Positions 1 through 8,065 of a DNA stretch of 64,000 nt are shown here, one piece after another. The notes under the pieces were generated by a model, which did not search any database, was not told where the DNA came from, and worked only from the letters and a program-made list of their open reading frames with translations. Numbering within the stretch: the stretch's first letter is position 1; every line of letters begins with the position of its first letter. Location of the stretch: positions 4,325,053 through 4,389,052 of the forward strand of contig NZ_OZ240249.1 in the NCBI RefSeq assembly GCF_965198245.1, given 5' to 3'. Origin of the DNA: Poriferisodalis sp965198245. Lineage in GTDB: Bacteria; Actinomycetota; Acidimicrobiia; Acidimicrobiales; Poriferisodalaceae. The translations under genes and the position numbers were made by a program.

Positions 1-29
1 ATCGCGCCGAGCCGCCCTCGTGGGAACGC

Positions 30-599
30 TCACTTGGCCGCCTTCCCAGCTTTGCGCAGCACGCGCTCGTTGAGGTAGCGAATGCCCTTGCCCTTGTAGG
101 GCTCGGGCTTGCGCAGCGCGCGGATGTTGGCCGCGACCTGCCCGACGAGCTGCTTGTCGATGCCCTTCACTATGATCGACGTCTGGTTCGGAACCTCGAA
201 GCTGATGCCGTCGGGTGCGGTCACCGGCACCGTGTGACTGAACCCCAGCGACAGCTCGAGCGCCGATGGCCCCTTGGCAGCTGCCCGGTAACCCACGCCG
301 ACGATCTGCAGTTCCTTGGAGAAGCCCTGCGACACGCCAAGCACCATGTTGGCGACCAGCGCCCGGCAGAGCCCATGCAGCGACCGCTGCGTGCGGCTGT
401 CGTCGGCACGCTCGACGGTGGCTTCGCCCTCGTCGAGACGCATCGTGATCCCCGCAGCCAGCTCCCGGCTCAGCTCGCCCCCCGGTCCGCTGACGGTCAC
501 CACTTCGCCTGGCGCCGAGCCGGCGACATCCGCGACCGGTCGAGCCGTGATCGTCACCCCGTCGGGAATCGAGATGGGCGTTTTGCCCACGCGTGACAT
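30..599 (-). CDS. rplF: 50S ribosomal protein L6
   Basis: Large-subunit protein that binds 23S rRNA near the sarcin-ricin loop and helps join L7/L12-stalk and factor-binding functions. The 189-residue product starts MSRVGKTPI, has the usual two repeated L6 folds, and ends with the typical basic segment containing EPYKGKGIRY. Length is slightly above the usual 175–180 because of a small insert near residues 22–32 (VADVAGSAPGE). It is the last gene of the visible minus-strand ribosomal run, 9 bases after rpsH, and is complete inside the window. Confidence 0.97.
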   Translation of the reverse strand: MSRVGKTPISIPDGVTITARPVADVAGSAPGEVVTVSGPGGELSRELAAGITMRLDEGEATVERADDSRTQRSLHGLCRALVANMVLGVSQGFSKELQIVGVGYRAAAKGPSALELSLGFSHTVPVTAPDGISFEVPNQTSIIVKGIDKQLVGQVAANIRALRKPEPYKGKGIRYLNERVLRKAGKAAK

Positions 600-608
600 T
601 GTCGCCTC

Positions 609-1013
609 CTACCAGACGTAACAGAGGATTTCGCCGCCCATGCGGTTGCGGCGGGCTTCGCGGTCGGTCATCAAGCCCCGGCTCGTCGACAGCACGGCGA
701 TGCCGAGACCGCCGAGCACACGGGGAACCTTGCCGGACTTGGTGTACACCCGCAGCCCGGGCTTGGAGATCCGCTGCAGTCCCGAGATCGTGCGATCCCG
801 GTCACCGGTGTACTTCAGGTTGATGGTGAGCGTACGGACACGGCTGTCGGCGGCATCTTCCACCTTGTAATCGCTTACGTAGCCCTCGCTCTTGAGGATC
901 GCCGCGAGGCGCTCCTTCTGCTTCGAGGACGGCATGGCCACTGCGTCCTTGAACACCATGTTGGCGTTGCGGATGCGAGTGAGCATGTCCGCAATGGGGT
1001 CGGTCATCGACAT
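609..1013 (-). CDS. rpsH: 30S ribosomal protein S8
   Basis: Small-subunit assembly protein that binds the central domain of 16S rRNA. The 134-residue product begins MSMTDPIADMLTRIRNA, the standard S8 start, and ends GGEILCYVW, the conserved S8 C-terminus with the STSRGLMTDREAR segment before it. Length is normal. It lies between rpsN and rplF in the usual order, with gaps of 13 and 9 bases, so it is cotranscribed. In other bacteria S8 represses this operon by binding mRNA; I do not see enough to claim such a site here. Confidence 0.97.
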   Translation of the reverse strand: MSMTDPIADMLTRIRNANMVFKDAVAMPSSKQKERLAAILKSEGYVSDYKVEDAADSRVRTLTINLKYTGDRDRTISGLQRISKPGLRVYTKSGKVPRVLGGLGIAVLSTSRGLMTDREARRNRMGGEILCYVW

Positions 1014-1026
1014 GTGCGCACCGCCC

Positions 1027-1212
1027 TCACCAGCTGGCCTTCGTCACGCCGGGCACCTCGCCGGCATGGACCATCTTTCGTAGGCACACTCGACACAGCC
1101 CGAACTTGCGGTATACCGACCGCGGTCGACCGCACACGCGGCAGCGCGTGTACGCGCGCACCTTGAACTTGGGAGTGCGCTGCTGCTTGTTGACGAGTGC
1201 CTTCTTGGCCAT
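1027..1212 (-). CDS. rpsN: 30S ribosomal protein S14, zinc-binding type
   Basis: Small-subunit head protein of the short (61-residue) zinc-ribbon type, also called S14Z. It starts MAKKALVNKQQ and carries four zinc ligands in the pattern CRVCGRP…CRVCLR, followed by the conserved GEVPGVTKASW terminus. The start is fixed by the family length; a longer open frame upstream has no family support. Its ATG shares one base with the rplE stop (TGATG), so translation is coupled. Presence of the C+ type implies no zinc-independent substitute in this position. Confidence 0.96.
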   Translation of the reverse strand: MAKKALVNKQQRTPKFKVRAYTRCRVCGRPRSVYRKFGLCRVCLRKMVHAGEVPGVTKASW

Positions 1213-1820
1213 CAGTTCTGCCCCTGTCGGAATGGGAAGCCGAGTGCAACCAGCAGGGCACGTCCGCCCTCGTCGTCGACGGCCGACGTAACGAGGGTGA
1301 TGTCCATGCCCCGGACTTGGTTGATGCTGTCGTAATCGATTTCTGGAAAAACCAGCTGTTCGGTGATGCCGAACGTGTAGTTGCCGTGCCCATCGAAGCT
1401 GCGCGGCGACAGGCCGCGGAAGTCCCGGATGCGCGGGATCGCCAGCGACACGAGACGGTCGTAGAACTCCCACATCCGATCCCGCCGCATCGTGACCCGG
1501 GCCCCGATCGCGTTGCCCTCGCGCAGCTTGAATCCGGCGATGGAACGCTTCGCCCGGGTGATCGCCGGCCGCTGACCGCAGATGCGGCTGAGGTCGCCGA
1601 TGGCGCCTTCAAGCAACGACCGGTTCGTCAGCGCCGCGCCCACGCCCATGTTCACGCTGATCTTCGTCAGCTTGGGCACCTGCATGATGTTGGGAAGCCT
1701 GAGTTCGGTCTGCAACTGGGCGCGCAGGGTGTCGCGGTAGAGCACCTTCATGCGGGGCTCGGGCTGCGCGGGGCCACCGTCGAGGGATTGGGGCTCGGAT
1801 TGGGCCTCGGTCACGCTCAT
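1212..1820 (-). CDS. rplE: 50S ribosomal protein L5
   Basis: Binds 5S rRNA and forms the central protuberance contact with S13. The 202-residue product has the L5 hallmarks NIMQVPKLTKISVNMGVG, GQRPAITRAKRSIAGFKLR and the C-terminal TEQLVFPEIDYD. I chose the ATG at 1820 (MSVTEAQSEP), which overlaps the rplX stop by four bases; the first 20 or so residues are an acidic extension before the usual start near MKVLYRD. An upstream in-frame start would read through rplX and is rejected. Confidence 0.95.
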   Translation of the reverse strand: MSVTEAQSEPQSLDGGPAQPEPRMKVLYRDTLRAQLQTELRLPNIMQVPKLTKISVNMGVGAALTNRSLLEGAIGDLSRICGQRPAITRAKRSIAGFKLREGNAIGARVTMRRDRMWEFYDRLVSLAIPRIRDFRGLSPRSFDGHGNYTFGITEQLVFPEIDYDSINQVRGMDITLVTSAVDDEGGRALLVALGFPFRQGQN

Positions 1821-2155
1821 GGCAGTTCCTCCCCGGAAACCCGGTGGTAGCGCACCTTGCGCCCGCCTTCGAAGCGGAAGCCGACACGGCCCGGCTGGCC
1901 CGTGCGCGGGCACACAACTGTCACGTTCGACGCGTCGATCGGAAGCAGGTAGTCGATGATCTGGCCTTCCTGATTCTGCTGGGAGGGTCGCTGGTGCTTG
2001 TGCCCGACATTCACGCCCTCGACCGTGAGGCGGCGACGCTGCACATCCACTGACACGACTTCGCCTTCCCGGCCCTTGTCGGGTCCGGAGATCACACGCA
2101 CCGTGTCGCCCTTGCGGACGCGCAGGCGGGGCAGCTGGTTTCGCTGTCTCGGCAT
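1817..2155 (-). CDS. rplX: 50S ribosomal protein L24
   Basis: Assembly-initiating 23S rRNA-binding protein with a KOW domain. The 112-residue product starts MPRQRNQLPRLRVRKGD; the KOW motif lies at about residues 18–45 (VRVISGPDKGREGEVV), followed by EGVNVGHKHQRPSQQNQEG, diagnostic of L24. Start chosen at 2155 because an upstream frame overlaps all of rplN. It follows rplN by 13 bases and its stop overlaps the rplE start (ATGA). Confidence 0.96.
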   Translation of the reverse strand: MPRQRNQLPRLRVRKGDTVRVISGPDKGREGEVVSVDVQRRRLTVEGVNVGHKHQRPSQQNQEGQIIDYLLPIDASNVTVVCPRTGQPGRVGFRFEGGRKVRYHRVSGEELP

Positions 2156-2168
2156 CACGTCACCCCAA

Positions 2169-2537
2169 TCACAGAACTTCAGGGGCGAGCGACACGATGC
2201 GCATGAAGCGCTTGTCGCGCAGCTCGCGGCCGACGGGACCGAAGATGCGAGTGCCGCGTGGCTGGCGGTTGTCGTCGACGAGCACCGCGGCGTTCTCGTC
2301 GAAGCGAATGTAGCTGCCGTCGGGGCGCCTGCGCTCCTTGCGAGTGCGCACCACGACGCAGCGCACCACCTCGCCCTTGCGAACCGCTGCGCCGGGAATG
2401 GCATCCTTCACGGTGGCGATGAACACATCGCCGATCGAGGCGTAACGCCGACCCGTGCCGCCGAGCACGCGAATGCACAGCACCTCGCGTGCGCCGGAAT
2501 TGTCAGCGACTTTGAGTCTGGACTCTTGCTGGATCAT
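2169..2537 (-). CDS. rplN: 50S ribosomal protein L14
   Basis: Highly conserved 23S rRNA-binding protein at the subunit interface. The 122-residue product starts MIQQESRLKVADNSGA and contains the L14 signature region around residues 60–86, ending with FMRIVSLAPEVL, exactly the family length. It follows rpsQ by 30 bases, the largest gap within this part of the operon, and precedes rplX by 13. Confidence 0.97.
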   Translation of the reverse strand: MIQQESRLKVADNSGAREVLCIRVLGGTGRRYASIGDVFIATVKDAIPGAAVRKGEVVRCVVVRTRKERRRPDGSYIRFDENAAVLVDDNRQPRGTRIFGPVGRELRDKRFMRIVSLAPEVL

Positions 2538-2567
2538 GGCATTCCCTGTGCTTGCGGCGCCGCGGGC

Positions 2568-2846
2568 TCAGCGAGCCCGTTCGACGATCTCCACCAAGCG
2601 CCAGCGCTTGGTCTTCGAGATCGGTCGGGTTTCCATGACGCGCACTCGGTCACCCGGGCGTGTGTCTCCAGCGGGGTCGTGGACGTACAGCTTCTTGGTG
2701 CGCTGGACGGTCTTGAAGTAACGGGGGTGCCGCACGCGCTCGGTCACCGACACGACCGCCGTACTTTCCATCTTGGTCGAGGTGACAATCCCCTCACGCA
2801 CCTTGCGCCGGTTGCGCTCGATGGATTCAGAGGTATCGGTGCTCAT
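2568..2846 (-). CDS. rpsQ: 30S ribosomal protein S17
   Basis: Primary 16S rRNA-binding protein with an OB fold. The 92-residue product starts MSTDTSESIERNRRKVREG and has the S17 core TKMESTAVVSVTERVRHP and RPGDRVRVMETRPISKTKRW. The short acidic N-terminus before NRRKVREG is common in actinobacteria. Its ATG overlaps the rpmC stop by four bases (ATGA), giving coupled translation. Confidence 0.97.
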   Translation of the reverse strand: MSTDTSESIERNRRKVREGIVTSTKMESTAVVSVTERVRHPRYFKTVQRTKKLYVHDPAGDTRPGDRVRVMETRPISKTKRWRLVEIVERAR

Positions 2847-3175
2847 GACGGGTCTCCTGTCGAAGCTGCGCCTTGCGCGGCTGAGCCTTGCGAAGCGCCC
2901 GCCAGCACAGCGGCTGAGCCTTGCGAAGCGCCAGCCGGCACAGCAGCTGAGCCATCCGAAGCGCCCGCCAGCACGTCGGCAGCGGCGATCTCGCGTTCGC
3001 GCAGCACGGTGTGAATGCGAGCGATGTCGCGCTTGGTCGCGGACATCTGCGCGGAGTTGTCGAGCTGCCCGGTAGCAAAGGCGAAGCGCAGGTTGAACAG
3101 TTCTTGCTTTGCGCTGTCGAGTTCGTCGAACAGCTGATCGTCCGACAGCGTGCGAAGCGTTGCGGCCTTTGCCAT
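2843..3175 (-). CDS. rpmC: 50S ribosomal protein L29 with repetitive C-terminal tail
   Basis: Small 23S rRNA-binding protein at the exit tunnel. Residues 1–68 match L29 (LRTLSDDQLFDELDSAKQEL, then FNLRFAFATGQL). After IHTVLREREIAA there is a roughly 40-residue tail made of imperfect repeats of AGASxGSAAV, so the product is 110 residues against the usual 60–75. The start at 3175 shares one base with the rplP stop and the stop overlaps the rpsQ start. The tail probably arose from in-frame expansion of a short DNA repeat (2880–2970); a function for it is not evident. Confidence 0.93.
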   Translation of the reverse strand: MAKAATLRTLSDDQLFDELDSAKQELFNLRFAFATGQLDNSAQMSATKRDIARIHTVLREREIAAADVLAGASDGSAAVPAGASQGSAAVLAGASQGSAAQGAASTGDPS

Positions 3176-3591
3176 CAGATGGCCTCCTCTCGGGAGATCA
3201 CCCGTGCGCGCACCGGCAGCTTCTGAATGGCGCGCTCCATGGCGCCGCGAGCCAGCTCGGCGTTCACTCCGCCCAGCTCGAACATCACCCGACCGGGCTT
3301 CACCACGGCCACCCACTTCTCGGGGTTGCCCTTGCCAGAGCCCATGCGGGTCTCCGCGGGCTTCGCCGTGACGGGCTTGTCGGGGAAGATGTTGATCCAG
3401 ACCTTGCCGCCACGCTTGACGTGACGGGTCATGGCGATACGTGCCGCTTCGATCTGGCGGGCAGTGATCCAGCCGGGTTCGAGCGCCTGGATGCCGAAGT
3501 CGCCGAAATGCACGGCCGTGCCGCCCTTGGTACGGCCCTTCATGCGGCCGCGATGCGCCTTGCGGTACTTCACCTTGCGAGGCATCAGCAT
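3175..3591 (-). CDS. rplP: 50S ribosomal protein L16
   Basis: Core 23S rRNA-binding protein beside the peptidyl-transferase centre. The 138-residue product begins MLMPRKVKYRKAHRGRMKG and includes the family segments FGDFGIQALEPGWIT, IEAARIAMTRHVKRGGK and GKGNPEKWVAVVKPGRV. Length is normal. It overlaps by one base with both rpsC upstream and rpmC downstream. Confidence 0.97.
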   Translation of the reverse strand: MLMPRKVKYRKAHRGRMKGRTKGGTAVHFGDFGIQALEPGWITARQIEAARIAMTRHVKRGGKVWINIFPDKPVTAKPAETRMGSGKGNPEKWVAVVKPGRVMFELGGVNAELARGAMERAIQKLPVRARVISREEAI

Positions 3592-4478
3592 CAGTCGTCT
3601 CCCGGCCTGAAGTTCGGCGTCTGGGACTGGTCGCGCGTTGCCCGCTCGATCTGCTCTTCCTCTTCCAGCAGGCGCTCAAACTCCGGATCGGCTTCGCGCA
3701 GCAGCGGTGCTGGCTCTTCCGGATGTTCATCGGCGTCGCCCCGGCGCCCGGCGGATGCCACCACCCCTCCGGGAGGAGCACCGTCACCTGAGGTCTGCCC
3801 CGTTGCCATGGCCGCCTCACGGTGAATGCGATCATCGGAGGAGACCTTGTAGGGGAGGATGTCGCCCTTGTAGAGCCATACCTTCACGCCGATGCGCCCC
3901 GCTGTGGTGCGCGCTTCGCGGAAGCCATAGTCGATGTCGGCGCGCAGTGTGTGCAGTGGCACACGACCCTCGCGGTACCACTCGGTGCGGGCCATCTCCG
4001 AACCGCCCAGACGGCCTGAGCACTGCACCCGGATCCCGAGTGCGCCCGCCTTCTGGGCGTTCTGCACTGCACGCTTCATGGCTCGCCGGAATGCGACCCG
4101 GCCGGCCAGCTGATCCGCTATCCCCTGGGCGATGAGCGCCGCTTCAAGCTCGGGCTGCTTGATCTCCTGAATGTTCAGCTGGACCTTGGGATTGCCCGAG
4201 ATTTGCCCGAGCTTGGTGCGCAGGCGATCGGCCTCGCTCCCCCTGCGACCGATGACGATGCCCGGTCGGGCCGTGTGCACGTCGACCCGTAGGCGGTCGC
4301 GGGTTCGCTCCACCTCAATGCGGCTGATCGCAGCATGCGGAAGCTCGGTCCGCAGGAAGTCGCGGATCTTCCAATCCTCGATGAGATAGTCCTGATACTC
4401 CTTGTCGGCGTACCAGCGCGACTTCCAGTCGGTGGTGATTCCCAAGCGGAAGCCGTATGGGTTGACTTTCTGACCCAT
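3591..4478 (-). CDS. rpsC: 30S ribosomal protein S3 with acidic C-terminal extension
   Basis: Small-subunit head protein with a KH domain, part of the mRNA entry helicase. Begins MGQKVNPYGFRLGITTDWKSRW; the KH GxxG is at VIGRRGSEADRL; the C-terminal S3 domain includes QCSGRLGGSEMARTEWYREG. The family core ends near residue 210; the remaining 85 or so residues are disordered and acidic (EFERLLEEEEQIERAT). Total 295 residues. It starts 3 bases after rplV. Confidence 0.96.
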   Translation of the reverse strand: MGQKVNPYGFRLGITTDWKSRWYADKEYQDYLIEDWKIRDFLRTELPHAAISRIEVERTRDRLRVDVHTARPGIVIGRRGSEADRLRTKLGQISGNPKVQLNIQEIKQPELEAALIAQGIADQLAGRVAFRRAMKRAVQNAQKAGALGIRVQCSGRLGGSEMARTEWYREGRVPLHTLRADIDYGFREARTTAGRIGVKVWLYKGDILPYKVSSDDRIHREAAMATGQTSGDGAPPGGVVASAGRRGDADEHPEEPAPLLREADPEFERLLEEEEQIERATRDQSQTPNFRPGDD

Positions 4479-4481
4479 GGC

Positions 4482-5228
4482 TCAGCTGCCTTCTTTGCGG
4501 TCGGTGGCGTCGTCGGTGGCGTCGTCGGTGGCGGACTCGGCCTCTGTCGTGGGGTCGGTCTCATCGGCTGGGCTGACATCGTCCGTCGCAACAGCGGAGA
4601 CTTCTTCGGTCTCGTCGGCCTCGGCGGCGGCGTCTTCGGTCTCGTCGGCCTCGGCGACTGTTTCGGCCACGTCGGTCTCGGCGGTCGCGTCTTCGGTCTC
4701 GTCGACTGCTTCGGCCACGTTGACAATGTCCTCACGCTCAGCGTCTTGCGCCTCATCGGTGGCGTCGGCGACACGGCTGGCGGCAACGCGAGCAGCGCGA
4801 GCGGCGGTGGCCGTCTGAGCGCCCGAGGCCGCGAGGCGGGCCTCGCGCAACTCCAGTTCCTCAGAGCTGAGCTGCGCCACGATCACCGTGATGTGACAGG
4901 TCTGCTTGTGAATGCGCGTGGCGCGGCCTCGCGCCCGCGGGCGCCACCGCTTCAGCACAGGACCCTCGTCGGCCCAGCACTCGGCCACGTACAGCTCGTC
5001 GGCGTCGAGCTGTTCGTTGTTGGTGGCGTTGGCCACGGCGCTCTCGAGCACCTTGGACACGACCTCGGCGGCACCGCGCTCGCAAAAGCGCAGGCGGTCG
5101 CGGGCCAGTCCCAGGTCCTCGTCGCGGACCAGGTTGAGCACGACGCGAGCCTTCGATGCCGACAGCCGCGCGTACTTGTGCGTCGCCTTCGCCCCAGCGA
5201 TGACGTCGAGATCGATCAAGCCGCTCAT
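4482..5228 (-). CDS. rplV: 50S ribosomal protein L22 with long acidic C-terminal extension
   Basis: Assembly protein lining the nascent peptide tunnel. Residues 1–120 match L22 (THKYARLSASKARVVLNLVR, CWADEGPVLKRWRPRARGRA, IHKQTCHITVIV). The remaining roughly 125 residues are an Ala/Glu/Asp/Thr-rich tail with repeats of AEADETEDAAAE type, so the protein is 248 residues instead of about 115. Start set at ATG 5228, which overlaps the rpsS stop by four bases. Extended L22 tails are known in some actinobacteria; this one is long and probably disordered. Confidence 0.94.
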   Translation of the reverse strand: MSGLIDLDVIAGAKATHKYARLSASKARVVLNLVRDEDLGLARDRLRFCERGAAEVVSKVLESAVANATNNEQLDADELYVAECWADEGPVLKRWRPRARGRATRIHKQTCHITVIVAQLSSEELELREARLAASGAQTATAARAARVAASRVADATDEAQDAEREDIVNVAEAVDETEDATAETDVAETVAEADETEDAAAEADETEEVSAVATDDVSPADETDPTTEAESATDDATDDATDRKEGS

Positions 5229-5506
5229 CGCCGACGACCGCCTCGCTCCTGTCCCGCGTGGAACTTGAATGTCCGCGTCGGCGCGAACTCCCCGAGCTTG
5301 TGGCCCACCATCGACTCGGTCACGTATACCGGCAGGTGCTTTCGCCCGTCGTGCACGGCGATGGTGTGGCCGATCATTTCGGGGATGATCGTGGAGCGCC
5401 GGCTCCACGTCTTGATGACCTTGCGCTCGCCGCTCTCGTTGAGTGCGTCCACCTTGGACAGCAGGTGGTCGTCGACGAACGGGCCCTTCTTGAGACTGCG
5501 CGGCAT
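5225..5506 (-). CDS. rpsS: 30S ribosomal protein S19
   Basis: Head protein that contacts S13 and the A-site finger. The 93-residue product begins MPRSLKKGPFVDDHLLSKV and contains RRSTIIPEMIGHTIAVHDG and MVGHKLGEFAPTRTFKFH, the S19 signature. Start at 5506 by family length. It lies 4 bases after rplB and overlaps the rplV start. Confidence 0.97.
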   Translation of the reverse strand: MPRSLKKGPFVDDHLLSKVDALNESGERKVIKTWSRRSTIIPEMIGHTIAVHDGRKHLPVYVTESMVGHKLGEFAPTRTFKFHAGQERGGRRR

Positions 5507-5510
5507 CGCT

Positions 5511-6347
5511 CTACCTCCGGGACCCGCGCGTCCGGCGGCGGCGGACGATGAGGTCGTTGGACTTGCGGTTCTTGGAGCGGGTGCGGCCTTCGGGCTTGCC
5601 CCACGGCGACACCGGGTGGCGGCCACCCGAGGACTTGCCCTCGCCGCCGCCGAGGGGGTGGTCGACGGGGTTCATGGCCACGCCGCGGGTCTGCGGGCGC
5701 ACGCCCTTGTAGCGGTTCCGGCCCGCCTTGCCGATCTTGATGAGATCGGCCTCGGAGTTGCCGACCGAGCCGATCGTGGCCCGGCAGTCGATCGGCACCC
5801 GGCGCATCTCAGTGGACGGCAGGCGCAAGGTGGCGTACGCGCCTTCCTTGGCCACCAGCTGCACGCTGGAACCTGCCGAACGCGCAATGCGGCCGCCCGC
5901 GCCGGGCTTGAGCTCCACGTTGTGAACGGTGGTGCCGACCGGCACGTACCGCAGCGGCATGGCGTTGCCGGCGCGCACTTCTGCTTGGGGTCCGTTGGCC
6001 AGCTTGTCGCCGACTTCCAGCCCCGCTGCCGCCAGGATGTAGCGCTTCTCGCCGTCGTGGTAGTGCAGCAACGCGATGCGTGCGTTGCGGTTGGGGTCGT
6101 ACTCGATGGTGGCGACCGTGGCGGGCACACCGTCTTTGTTGCGGCGGAAGTCGATCAGCCGATATCGCTGCTTGTGACCGCCGCCACGGTGGCGAGAGGT
6201 CTTGCGGCCGTAGCTGTTCCGGCCGCCGGTGGAGTGCTGCTTGGCGATGAGCGAGCGCTCGGGCTTGGTTGCGGTGATGTCAGCAAAGTCCGAGACGGTC
6301 TGGAACCTCCGGCCGGGACTTGTCGGTTTGCGTACTCGAATGCCCAT
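5511..6347 (-). CDS. rplB: 50S ribosomal protein L2
   Basis: Core protein needed for subunit association and peptidyl transfer. The 278-residue product starts MGIRVRKPTSPGRRF and has the RNA-binding OB and SH3 folds, with the conserved NPVDHPLGGGEGKSSGGRHP loop that carries the key histidine, and a basic terminus. Start at 6347 chosen by family alignment; a frame running upstream is a shadow of rplW and rplD. Confidence 0.97.
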   Translation of the reverse strand: MGIRVRKPTSPGRRFQTVSDFADITATKPERSLIAKQHSTGGRNSYGRKTSRHRGGGHKQRYRLIDFRRNKDGVPATVATIEYDPNRNARIALLHYHDGEKRYILAAAGLEVGDKLANGPQAEVRAGNAMPLRYVPVGTTVHNVELKPGAGGRIARSAGSSVQLVAKEGAYATLRLPSTEMRRVPIDCRATIGSVGNSEADLIKIGKAGRNRYKGVRPQTRGVAMNPVDHPLGGGEGKSSGGRHPVSPWGKPEGRTRSKNRKSNDLIVRRRRTRGSRR

Positions 6348-6358
6348 GACGCTGCGCC

Positions 6359-6649
6359 TCAGGAATTGAAGATCTGGATCGAGTCGCCCTCGACGAGGGT
6401 GATGATCGCCCGCTTGGTGTCCGGCCGTTTGCCGATTGTGCCGCTGCGCCGGTTGCGGCGGGCCTTGCCCTTGCGGTTCAGCGTGTTGACCTTGGCGACC
6501 TTCACGTCGAAGACCGACTCGACGGCTTGGCGGATCTCCGGCTTGCTGGCCGACCGATGGACGCGGAACACGTACACGCCCTCTTCGAGGAAGTCGTAGG
6601 ACTTCTCCGAGATGACGGGGGCGATCAGCACGTCGCGAGGGTCCTTCAC
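6359..6649 (-). CDS. rplW: 50S ribosomal protein L23
   Basis: Tunnel-exit protein that docks trigger factor and SRP. The 96-residue product starts MKDPRDVLIAPVISEKSYD and contains YVFRVHRSASKPEIRQAVE and VNTLNRKGKARRNRR, typical of L23. Its start overlaps the rplD stop by four bases; rplB follows after 11 bases. Confidence 0.97.
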   Translation of the reverse strand: MKDPRDVLIAPVISEKSYDFLEEGVYVFRVHRSASKPEIRQAVESVFDVKVAKVNTLNRKGKARRNRRSGTIGKRPDTKRAIITLVEGDSIQIFNS

Positions 6650-7353
6650 TGGTCTGCTCCCCCGCTCTGCGAGCCGCGGCTGGTTGAGCCACTGCTGGTC
6701 GGCTCACTGCCGATTGGCCCACTGCTGATTGGCCCACTGCTGATTGGCAAGGTGTCGCGGGTGAAGACCAGCCAGTCCGAGCGCAGGATGTCGTAGGCGT
6801 TCAGCTCGGCCGTGCGGACAGAACGCACTGAGGGGAGATTGCGGAAGCTGCGGTCGGCGGTCTTGTGTGCGGAGCTGTCGTCCAGAACGAGCAGAACCTG
6901 TCCGTCGAGGGACAGGTTCTCCAGCACGGCAATGGCTTCCTTCGTGCGGGGCTGGGCGAAGCGCCACTCGTCGATGACCATGACGCGCTCGCTGCGAGCC
7001 CGATCGCTCAGGGCGGATCGGAGGGCGAGCTGCACCATCTTGCGGTTCACCTTCTGGCGGTAGTCGCGAGGCTTGGGACCGTGTGCCACGCCGCCACCGG
7101 CGAACTGGGGGGCGCGGATCGAACCCGCCCGGGCCCGACCGGTGCCCTTCTGCCGCCAGGGCTTGGCGCCGCCACCGCGCACCTCGGCGCGCGTGCGGGT
7201 GCTGTGAGTGCCGCTGCGGCGAGCTGCAAGCTGGGCGGTCACGGCTTGGTGCAGTGCCGCCATGTTCGGTTCGATGCCGAAGAGGGCCTCGTCGAGATCG
7301 ACGGTGCCGGCAGTGCCGCCGTCGGAGGTGCGGACGTCGAGCGTGAGCGTCAT
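6646..7353 (-). CDS. rplD: 50S ribosomal protein L4 with repetitive C-terminal tail
   Basis: Tunnel protein whose loop contains the conserved GGGAKPWRQKGTGRARAGS (residues 60–80). The core ends near RSDWLVFTRDTL; the last 30 or so residues are a Ser/Gly/Pro tail built from repeats of PISSG, encoded by an imperfect 15-base repeat at about 6700–6750. 235 residues against a usual 200–225. Start ATG at 7353 by family alignment, 10 bases after rplC. In Escherichia coli L4 represses its own operon; no such site is claimed here. Confidence 0.95.
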   Translation of the reverse strand: MTLTLDVRTSDGGTAGTVDLDEALFGIEPNMAALHQAVTAQLAARRSGTHSTRTRAEVRGGGAKPWRQKGTGRARAGSIRAPQFAGGGVAHGPKPRDYRQKVNRKMVQLALRSALSDRARSERVMVIDEWRFAQPRTKEAIAVLENLSLDGQVLLVLDDSSAHKTADRSFRNLPSVRSVRTAELNAYDILRSDWLVFTRDTLPISSGPISSGPIGSEPTSSGSTSRGSQSGGADQ

Positions 7354-7363
7354 CTGAACCCCC

Positions 7364-8065
7364 TCAAACCCTTGCCGGCGCTGGGGCTGCCGACGCGCCC
7401 AGTGGCGCTGCGTTTGCGGACGCGCCCAGTGGCGCTTTGACAGCGTTGCGGACGATGACCGTGCCGCCCTTGGGTCCGGGGACCGAACCGCGCACCAACA
7501 GCAGGCCGCGCTCCGCGTCGGCCTCGACGACAGCGAGGTTGAGCGTGGTGACCTTCTCGCTGCCCATGCGGCCGGCCATTCGGGTCCCCTTGAACACACG
7601 CGAGGGCGTGGCGCAGGCACCGATGGCTCCGGGAGCGCGATGCACGCGGTGGGCGCCGTGGCTGGCTCGCTGGCCCGAGAAATTGTGCCGCTTCATGACT
7701 CCGGCGAAGCCCTTGCCTTTGGAGGTGGCCGTCACATCGACGAGCTCGCCAGGACCAAAAAGGTCGGCGCCCAATTCGGCGCCGACCTTCACTTCGCTCA
7801 CATCATCGAGCCGCAGTTCTACGAGGCGTACGCCGGGGTCGACCCCAGCACGCTCGTAGTGACCCACCGTGGGGCGGTTGAGCTTGCGGGCTTCGTGGTG
7901 GCCGTAGGTGACCTGCACCGCGGTGTAGCCGTCCTGCTCGGTGGTGCGGACGTGGGTGACCCGGCATGCATCCACGCGCAGCACGGTGACCGGGACGACC
8001 TTGTTGTCGTCGTCCCAGAGCTGTGTCATGCCGACCTTGGTGGCGACAAGCGCCTTGTTCGCCAT
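7364..8065 (-). CDS. rplC: 50S ribosomal protein L3
   Basis: One of two assembly initiators of the large subunit. Begins MANKALVATKVGMTQLWDDD; the central GKGFAGVMKRHNFSGQRASH and GRMGSEKVTTLNL segments are diagnostic. The core ends near VIVRNAVKAP and is followed by an Ala-rich tail with two copies of PLGASA. Here rplC heads its own transcription unit: rpsJ, which normally precedes it, lies 10.8 kb away, and 298 non-coding bases lie upstream. The match to a ribosome binding site (gagaga about 10 bases upstream) is weak. Confidence 0.97.
   Translation of the reverse strand: MANKALVATKVGMTQLWDDDNKVVPVTVLRVDACRVTHVRTTEQDGYTAVQVTYGHHEARKLNRPTVGHYERAGVDPGVRLVELRLDDVSEVKVGAELGADLFGPGELVDVTATSKGKGFAGVMKRHNFSGQRASHGAHRVHRAPGAIGACATPSRVFKGTRMAGRMGSEKVTTLNLAVVEADAERGLLLVRGSVPGPKGGTVIVRNAVKAPLGASANAAPLGASAAPAPARV

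Noticed and set aside
4335..6599. A 754-codon plus-strand open frame across rpsC–rplW
   Set aside because: It is antisense to well-supported ribosomal genes; long open antisense frames are expected at this GC content and the translation matches nothing.
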